Shown here one piece after another: positions 8,473 through 14,757 of a stretch of 14,757 nucleotides of DNA. Position 1 is the first letter of the stretch. Each line of letters begins with the position of its first letter. Below the pieces are notes generated by a model. It ran no database searches and was not told the origin of the DNA. It saw only the letters and a program-made list of their open reading frames with translations. This DNA is from Limnohabitans sp. (GTDB lineage: Bacteria > Pseudomonadota > Gammaproteobacteria > Burkholderiales > Burkholderiaceae_C): assembly GCA_030729445.1 (NCBI GenBank), contig JANQXJ010000190.1, forward strand, positions 1,548 through 16,304. Reading direction: 5' to 3'. The position numbers and the translations under genes were made by a program.

Positions 8473-9254
8473 CAAATGCTGAACATCATTGCGGTCAGGA
8501 TGAAGTCCAGACCTAAAACCGACAAAGAAGAAACCACCACACTGCGCGTGGTGGCACTGGCCACACCTTCTGGGGTGGGCTTGGCCACATAGCCCTGCAG
8601 CAAGGCAATGAACGTCACGGCCACCCCAAACACCAAACTCTTGATGATGCCGTTGCCCACGTCCTTGAACACATCCACGCCGCCTTGCATCTGACTCCAG
8701 AAGGCACCGGAGTCAACTCCGATGAGCAAAACGCCCACGACATAGCCGCCCAAAATGCCCACCGCGCTGAACACCGCCGCCAGCAGCGGCAAAGCAATGA
8801 TGCCGCCCCAAAAACGCGGCGCCAAAATCCGTTGCACCGGATCCACCGCCATCATCTCGAGCGCCGTGAGCTGCTCACCCGCACGCATGAGACCGATCTC
8901 GGCCGTGAGCGATGCACCTGCGCGGCCTGCAAACAACAAAGCCGCCACCACCGGGCCCAATTCGCGCACCAGGCTCAGTGCCACCAACAGGCCCAGCGCC
9001 TCGGCAGAGCCGTACCGCTGCAAGGTGTAGTAACCCTGCAAACCCAGCACAAAACCCACAAACAAGCCCGACACGGTGATGATGGCCAGCGAGTAGTTGC
9101 CCAAAAAATGCACTTGGTCGCGCACCAAAGCAAAGCGCTTGAGTGTGGCACCCGACATGCCCAGCAGCTTGAAAAACAAACGCGCGGCAAAGCCCCAGTC
9201 GGCCAGCAACTGCCTTGTGGATGCACCCAAAGCGCCCAACATGGCGGTGATCAT
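8472..9254 (-). CDS. mlaE: Mla transporter permease MlaE
   Basis: Integral inner-membrane permease of the phospholipid ABC transporter, two copies per complex. It is 260 residues, the same length as the E. coli protein. The MlaE/permease signature is clear in the central loop: SLVRELGPVVAALLFAGRAG (94-113) followed by ASLTAEIGLMRAGEQLTALE (114-133). Hydrophobic segments flank it at about 53-75, 86-109, 149-180 and 205-222, with a last one near 237-257; the amphipathic N-terminus (1-35) is the interfacial helix of this family. The ATG at 9254 overlaps the mlaF stop as ATGA and is preceded by GGAGGT, so the start is secure. Confidence 0.97.
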   Translation of the reverse strand: MITAMLGALGASTRQLLADWGFAARLFFKLLGMSGATLKRFALVRDQVHFLGNYSLAIITVSGLFVGFVLGLQGYYTLQRYGSAEALGLLVALSLVRELGPVVAALLFAGRAGASLTAEIGLMRAGEQLTALEMMAVDPVQRILAPRFWGGIIALPLLAAVFSAVGILGGYVVGVLLIGVDSGAFWSQMQGGVDVFKDVGNGIIKSLVFGVAVTFIALLQGYVAKPTPEGVASATTRSVVVSSLSVLGLDFILTAMMFSI

Positions 9255-10066
9255 GCCGACCTCCGGTCATAGTCTTGTGCGGCCGTGGGTGCCGGGTAGT
9301 GAAAGGGCACCGGGCCATCGCTTAAAGCGTGCACAAACTGGTGGATCAGCGGGTCGGTGCTGGCCCGCAGCTCAGCGGGTGTGCCTTGAGCAGCCACGCC
9401 ACCATTGGCCAAAATCACCACATGGTCGGCGATTTCAAAGGTTTCATTCACATCATGCGACACCACCACGCTGGTGATGCCCAAGCTGTCGTTCAGGCGC
9501 CGGATCAAACGCGCCGCCGTGCCCAGCGAGATCGGGTCAAGGCCCGCAAAAGGCTCGTCGTACATGATGAGGTCTGGGTCCAGCGCAATGGCCCGGGCCA
9601 AGGCCACGCGGCGGCTCATGCCACCAGAGATCTCGGAGGGCTTCAGGTCCCGCGCACCGCGCAAACCCACCGCATCGAGCTTCATGAGCACGATGTCGCG
9701 GATCAGGGCTTCGGACAAACGGGTGTGTTCGCGCAAGGGGAAAGCCACGTTGTCGAACACGCTCATGTCGGTGAACAAAGCGCCGAACTGGAACAGCATG
9801 CCCATGCGGCGACGGGCAGCGTAAAGCTCGGCCTGGCGCATGGGGGCGATGTCTTGGCCATCAAACAGCAACTGACCCGCGCTGGCGCGGATTTGCCCGC
9901 CAATGAGGCGCAAAACCGTGGTCTTGCCGCCGCCAGACACCCCCATCAGGGCCGTGACTTGTCCTCGCGGCACATTGAAGCTCAGGTTCTTCAAGATGAC
10001 ACGGTCGCCGTACCCGAAAGTCAGGTCGCGCAGTTCAACAAGTGGTGGTGTGGATGTGGTGTTCAT
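9251..10066 (-). CDS. mlaF: Mla transporter ATPase MlaF
   Basis: Cytoplasmic ATPase of the MlaFEDB phospholipid transporter. With the ATG at 10066 it has 271 residues. The frame can be extended three codons to a TTG at 10075, but ATG is preferred. Elements: Walker A GVSGGGKTT (42-50), Q-loop MLFQFGALF, signature EISGGMSRR (145-153), Walker B LIMYDEPFAGLD (166-177), and switch histidine His204 in VSHDVNE. The C-terminal SDGPVPFHYPAP is the MlaF-specific extension; E. coli MlaF has a near-identical DGPVPF motif known to contact the partner ATPase subunit. No Shine-Dalgarno precedes the start; instead the U-tract of a terminator-like hairpin directly abuts it. mlaE follows with a four-base overlap. 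As first gene of the cluster it should mark the operon start. Confidence 0.96.
   Translation of the reverse strand: MNTTSTPPLVELRDLTFGYGDRVILKNLSFNVPRGQVTALMGVSGGGKTTVLRLIGGQIRASAGQLLFDGQDIAPMRQAELYAARRRMGMLFQFGALFTDMSVFDNVAFPLREHTRLSEALIRDIVLMKLDAVGLRGARDLKPSEISGGMSRRVALARAIALDPDLIMYDEPFAGLDPISLGTAARLIRRLNDSLGITSVVVSHDVNETFEIADHVVILANGGVAAQGTPAELRASTDPLIHQFVHALSDGPVPFHYPAPTAAQDYDRRSA
9259..9264 (-). promoter_or_regulatory. Shine-Dalgarno of mlaE
   Basis: GGAGGT on the minus strand lies four bases before the mlaE ATG (9254), inside the last codons of mlaF. It supports the ATGA-overlap start of mlaE and suggests mlaE can be initiated efficiently rather than only by re-initiation. Confidence 0.8.
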
Positions 10067-10067
10067 G

Positions 10068-10094
10068 AAAAACAAAAGCCGGAGGGGTCCGGCT
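10068..10094 (-). terminator. Intrinsic terminator after gltBD, abutting mlaF
   Basis: Read on the minus strand, AGCCGGA (10094-10088), a four-base loop CCCC and TCCGGCT (10083-10077) form a perfect 7-bp GC-rich stem. The strand continues TTTTGTTTTT (10077-10068), the classic U-rich tail. On the plus strand the stem is followed by CTTGTG, so the signal works only for transcripts coming from gltD. It lies 78 bases after the gltD stop and would end the gltBD message. The unusual point is that the tail ends one base before the mlaF ATG. Confidence 0.85.
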
Positions 10095-10103
10095 CTTGTG
10101 ATG

Positions 10104-10132
10104 GTAATGAACCAAGGTATACGGTTTGTAAA
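10104..10132 (-). promoter_or_regulatory. Possible mlaF promoter (weak)
   Basis: On the minus strand TTTACA (10132-10127) matches five of six bases of the sigma-70 -35 box, and after 17 bases CATTAC (10109-10104) matches three of six of the -10 box. If used, transcription would begin near 10097, and the whole leader would be the terminator-like hairpin and its U-tract. The -10 is poor, so this is only a candidate. An isolated TAAAAT (10154-10149) also resembles a -10 box but has no -35 partner at the right distance. Confidence 0.22.
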
Positions 10133-10139
10133 CCTTGGT
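10111..10139. repeat. 29-base interrupted palindrome between gltD and mlaF
   Basis: ACCAAGGT (10111-10118) and ACCTTGGT (10132-10139) are perfect 8-bp inverted arms. Inside them TAC (10120-10122) pairs with GTA (10128-10130), leaving an A-A mismatch and a GGTTT centre. No T-run follows on either strand, so it is not an obvious terminator. It could be a DNA-binding site for a dimeric regulator, an RNA hairpin, or both. It contains the only fair -35-like hexamer of the region. Confidence 0.6.
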
Positions 10140-10141
10140 GG

Positions 10142-10160
10142 TCTAGGGATTTTACCTAGA
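10142..10160. repeat. Short inverted repeat just after gltD
   Basis: TCTAGG (10142-10147) and CCTAGA (10155-10160) are perfect 6-bp inverted arms around a 7-base AT-rich centre, 11 bases past the gltD stop. The AT-rich loop contains the minus-strand TAAAAT. The arms carry CTAG, a tetranucleotide that is generally rare in proteobacterial genomes. Function unknown; it may be an mRNA 3'-end hairpin or an operator half of the neighbouring palindrome. Confidence 0.45.
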
Positions 10161-10171
10161 ACCCGATGGCC

Positions 10172-11653
10172 TCAGCGGGGCAGGTCGCTTTTGCCCATCA
10201 GGAATTCATCGACCGCGCGTGCGGCTTGACGGCCTTCGCGGATGGCCCACACCACCAAGGACTGACCCCGGCGCATGTCGCCTGCGGCAAACACTTTGTT
10301 CACATTGGTGGCATAGCCGCCCGTGAAGTCGGTGCTGGCCTTGGCGTTGCCGCGGGCGTCCTTGTCGATGCCAAAGGCGTCGAGCACGGTGGCAACCGGA
10401 TTGGTGAAACCCATGGCCAGCAAAACCATGTCGGCTTTGTATTCCTTCTCGGTGCCGGGCACCTCGACCATCTTGCCGTCTTTGAACTCGACGTGCACAG
10501 TCTTCAGACCGGTCACTTTGCCTTTTTCGCCCATGAATTCCTTGGTGGAGATGGCGAACTCGCGTTGTAACAGACCTTTTTCGGCGCTCTCGTCATGACT
10601 GGAGCTGGTGCGCAGCTTCATGGGCCAGTAAGGCCAAACCATGGCTTTGTTTTCTTTTTCAGGCGGCTCGGGCATCACCTCGAACTGGGTGACGCTCACA
10701 GCGCCGTGGCGTGTGCTGGTGCCCACGCAGTCGCTGCCGGTATCGCCGCCACCGATCACGATGACGTTTTTGCCGTCAGCGCGCAGCTGGCCTTTGAGCT
10801 TGTCGCCCGCGTTGACCTTGTTTTGCTGGGGCAGGAACTCCATCGCGAAGTGGATGCCGTCCAGCTCGCGGCCCGGCACGGGCAGGTCACGCGACTGCTC
10901 GGAGCCGCCTGTGAGCAGCACGGCGTCAAAGTCCTTCTTGAGCTGTTCAGCCGAGATGGTTTCCTTGGCCCAGTTGGTGACCTTGGAATCCTTGGGCCAC
11001 TCGCCCACCAGCACGCTGGTGCGGATCTTCACGCCTTCGGCTTCGAGCTGCTGGACGCGGCGGTCGATGTGCGACTTTTCCATCTTGAAGTCAGGAATGC
11101 CGTAGCGCAGCAAACCGCCCACGCGGTCGTTCTTTTCGAACAAGGTCACGTCGTGGCCCGCACGCGCCAGCTGCTGTGCGGCGGCCAGGCCTGCGGGGCC
11201 CGCGCCGATCACGGCCACGGTCTTGCCGGTCTTGACCTTGGCAGGACGGGGTGTGACCCAGCCTTCGGTCCAAGCGCGGTCGATGATGGCGTGCTCGATG
11301 GACTTGATGCCCACGGCGTCGTCGTTGAAGTTGACCACACACGCGGCTTCGCAGGGCGCGGGGCAGATGCGGCCGGTGAACTCGGGGAAGTTGTTGGTGC
11401 TGTGCAGCACCTCGATCGCGTTCTTCCAGTCACCCTGGTACACCAGGTCGTTGAAGTCCGGGATGATGTTGTTGACCGGACAGCCGTTGTTGCAAAACGG
11501 TGTACCGCAGTCCATGCAGCGTGCGGCTTGCGTTTTGGACTGCTCGGGTGTCAAGCCGATCACGAACTCGCCGTAGTTCTTCAAGCGCTCGGTGACGGGC
11601 TTGTAGCCCTCTTCGATGCGCTCAAATTCCATGAAACCTGTGATTTTTCCCAT
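10172..11653 (-). CDS. gltD: Glutamate synthase small subunit (NADPH)
   Basis: Beta subunit of NADPH-GOGAT; it takes electrons from NADPH through FAD and passes them through iron-sulfur clusters to the large subunit, which makes glutamate from 2-oxoglutarate and glutamine. It has 493 residues, normal length being about 470-490. N-terminal cluster cysteines are present: Cys46, Cys49, Cys54, Cys58 (CMDCGTPFCNNGCP) and Cys97, Cys101, Cys105 (CPAPCEAAC). FAD-binding VIGAGPAGLAAA spans 148-159, the NADPH Rossmann motif VIGGGDTGSDC 299-309, and the C-terminal FAD contact AAGDMRRGQSLVVWAIREGR 456-475. MGKITGFMEFER is the typical GltD start, so the first Met is used rather than Met8. It follows gltB by 29 bases with a good ribosome site, and is followed by a terminator. 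Confidence 0.98.
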   Translation of the reverse strand: MGKITGFMEFERIEEGYKPVTERLKNYGEFVIGLTPEQSKTQAARCMDCGTPFCNNGCPVNNIIPDFNDLVYQGDWKNAIEVLHSTNNFPEFTGRICPAPCEAACVVNFNDDAVGIKSIEHAIIDRAWTEGWVTPRPAKVKTGKTVAVIGAGPAGLAAAQQLARAGHDVTLFEKNDRVGGLLRYGIPDFKMEKSHIDRRVQQLEAEGVKIRTSVLVGEWPKDSKVTNWAKETISAEQLKKDFDAVLLTGGSEQSRDLPVPGRELDGIHFAMEFLPQQNKVNAGDKLKGQLRADGKNVIVIGGGDTGSDCVGTSTRHGAVSVTQFEVMPEPPEKENKAMVWPYWPMKLRTSSSHDESAEKGLLQREFAISTKEFMGEKGKVTGLKTVHVEFKDGKMVEVPGTEKEYKADMVLLAMGFTNPVATVLDAFGIDKDARGNAKASTDFTGGYATNVNKVFAAGDMRRGQSLVVWAIREGRQAARAVDEFLMGKSDLPR

Positions 11654-11657
11654 GATG

Positions 11658-11665
11658 TTTCCTTC
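11658..11665 (-). promoter_or_regulatory. Shine-Dalgarno of gltD
   Basis: GAAGGAAA on the minus strand lies four bases upstream of the gltD ATG (11653) in the 29-base gltB-gltD gap. It supports the ATG at 11653 as start. Confidence 0.65.
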
Positions 11666-11682
11666 GATTCTTGACGTGGGGC

Positions 11683-14757
<3,075 letters not shown>

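Overview
This window is a compact, GC-rich, single-direction block of chromosomal housekeeping genes. Every supported gene is on the minus strand, so transcription runs from high to low coordinates. Gene content and order point to a betaproteobacterium of the order Burkholderiales, probably Comamonadaceae. The pointers are an mla phospholipid-transport operon that carries mlaA between mlaD and mlaC, a YadGH-type ABC exporter between mlaB and the BolA-like gene, murA joined to hisG-hisD-hisC, and a short-form HisG. The family assignment is inference from synteny and protein style; no rRNA or other marker is present.

In transcription order: (1) 14757-10172, gltB (5' end outside the window) and gltD, the two subunits of NADPH-dependent glutamate synthase. 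(2) 10171-10067, a 105-base intergenic region, the longest in the window, with three inverted repeats. The last is a convincing intrinsic terminator whose U-tract ends one base before the mlaF start codon. (3) 10066-6250, mlaF-mlaE-mlaD-mlaA-mlaC-mlaB, a complete set for phospholipid transport between inner and outer membrane: ATPase, permease, MCE protein, outer-membrane lipoprotein, periplasmic carrier and STAS subunit. (4) 6165-4478, an ABC-2 family exporter (ATPase, then permease). (5) 4471-2925, an ibaG-like BolA gene and murA. (6) 2928-1, hisG, hisD and hisC (3' end outside the window), part of the histidine pathway.

From mlaF to hisC, genes overlap by 4 bases (ATGA) or are separated by 84 bases or fewer, so one long operon or several overlapping transcripts is plausible. 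Its products link envelope maintenance (Mla, MurA, perhaps the exporter) and an Fe-S/redox-associated small protein (IbaG) to amino-acid synthesis (His). No tRNA, rRNA, CRISPR array, insertion sequence, phage gene or other mobile element was recognised, and no gene-free stretch exceeds about 105 bases.

I did not find a convincing undescribed system. The points most worth a second look are the terminator placed directly against the mlaF start codon, the palindromes beside it, the twin-arginine-like signal peptide of MlaC, and the exporter embedded in the mla-ibaG-murA cluster.
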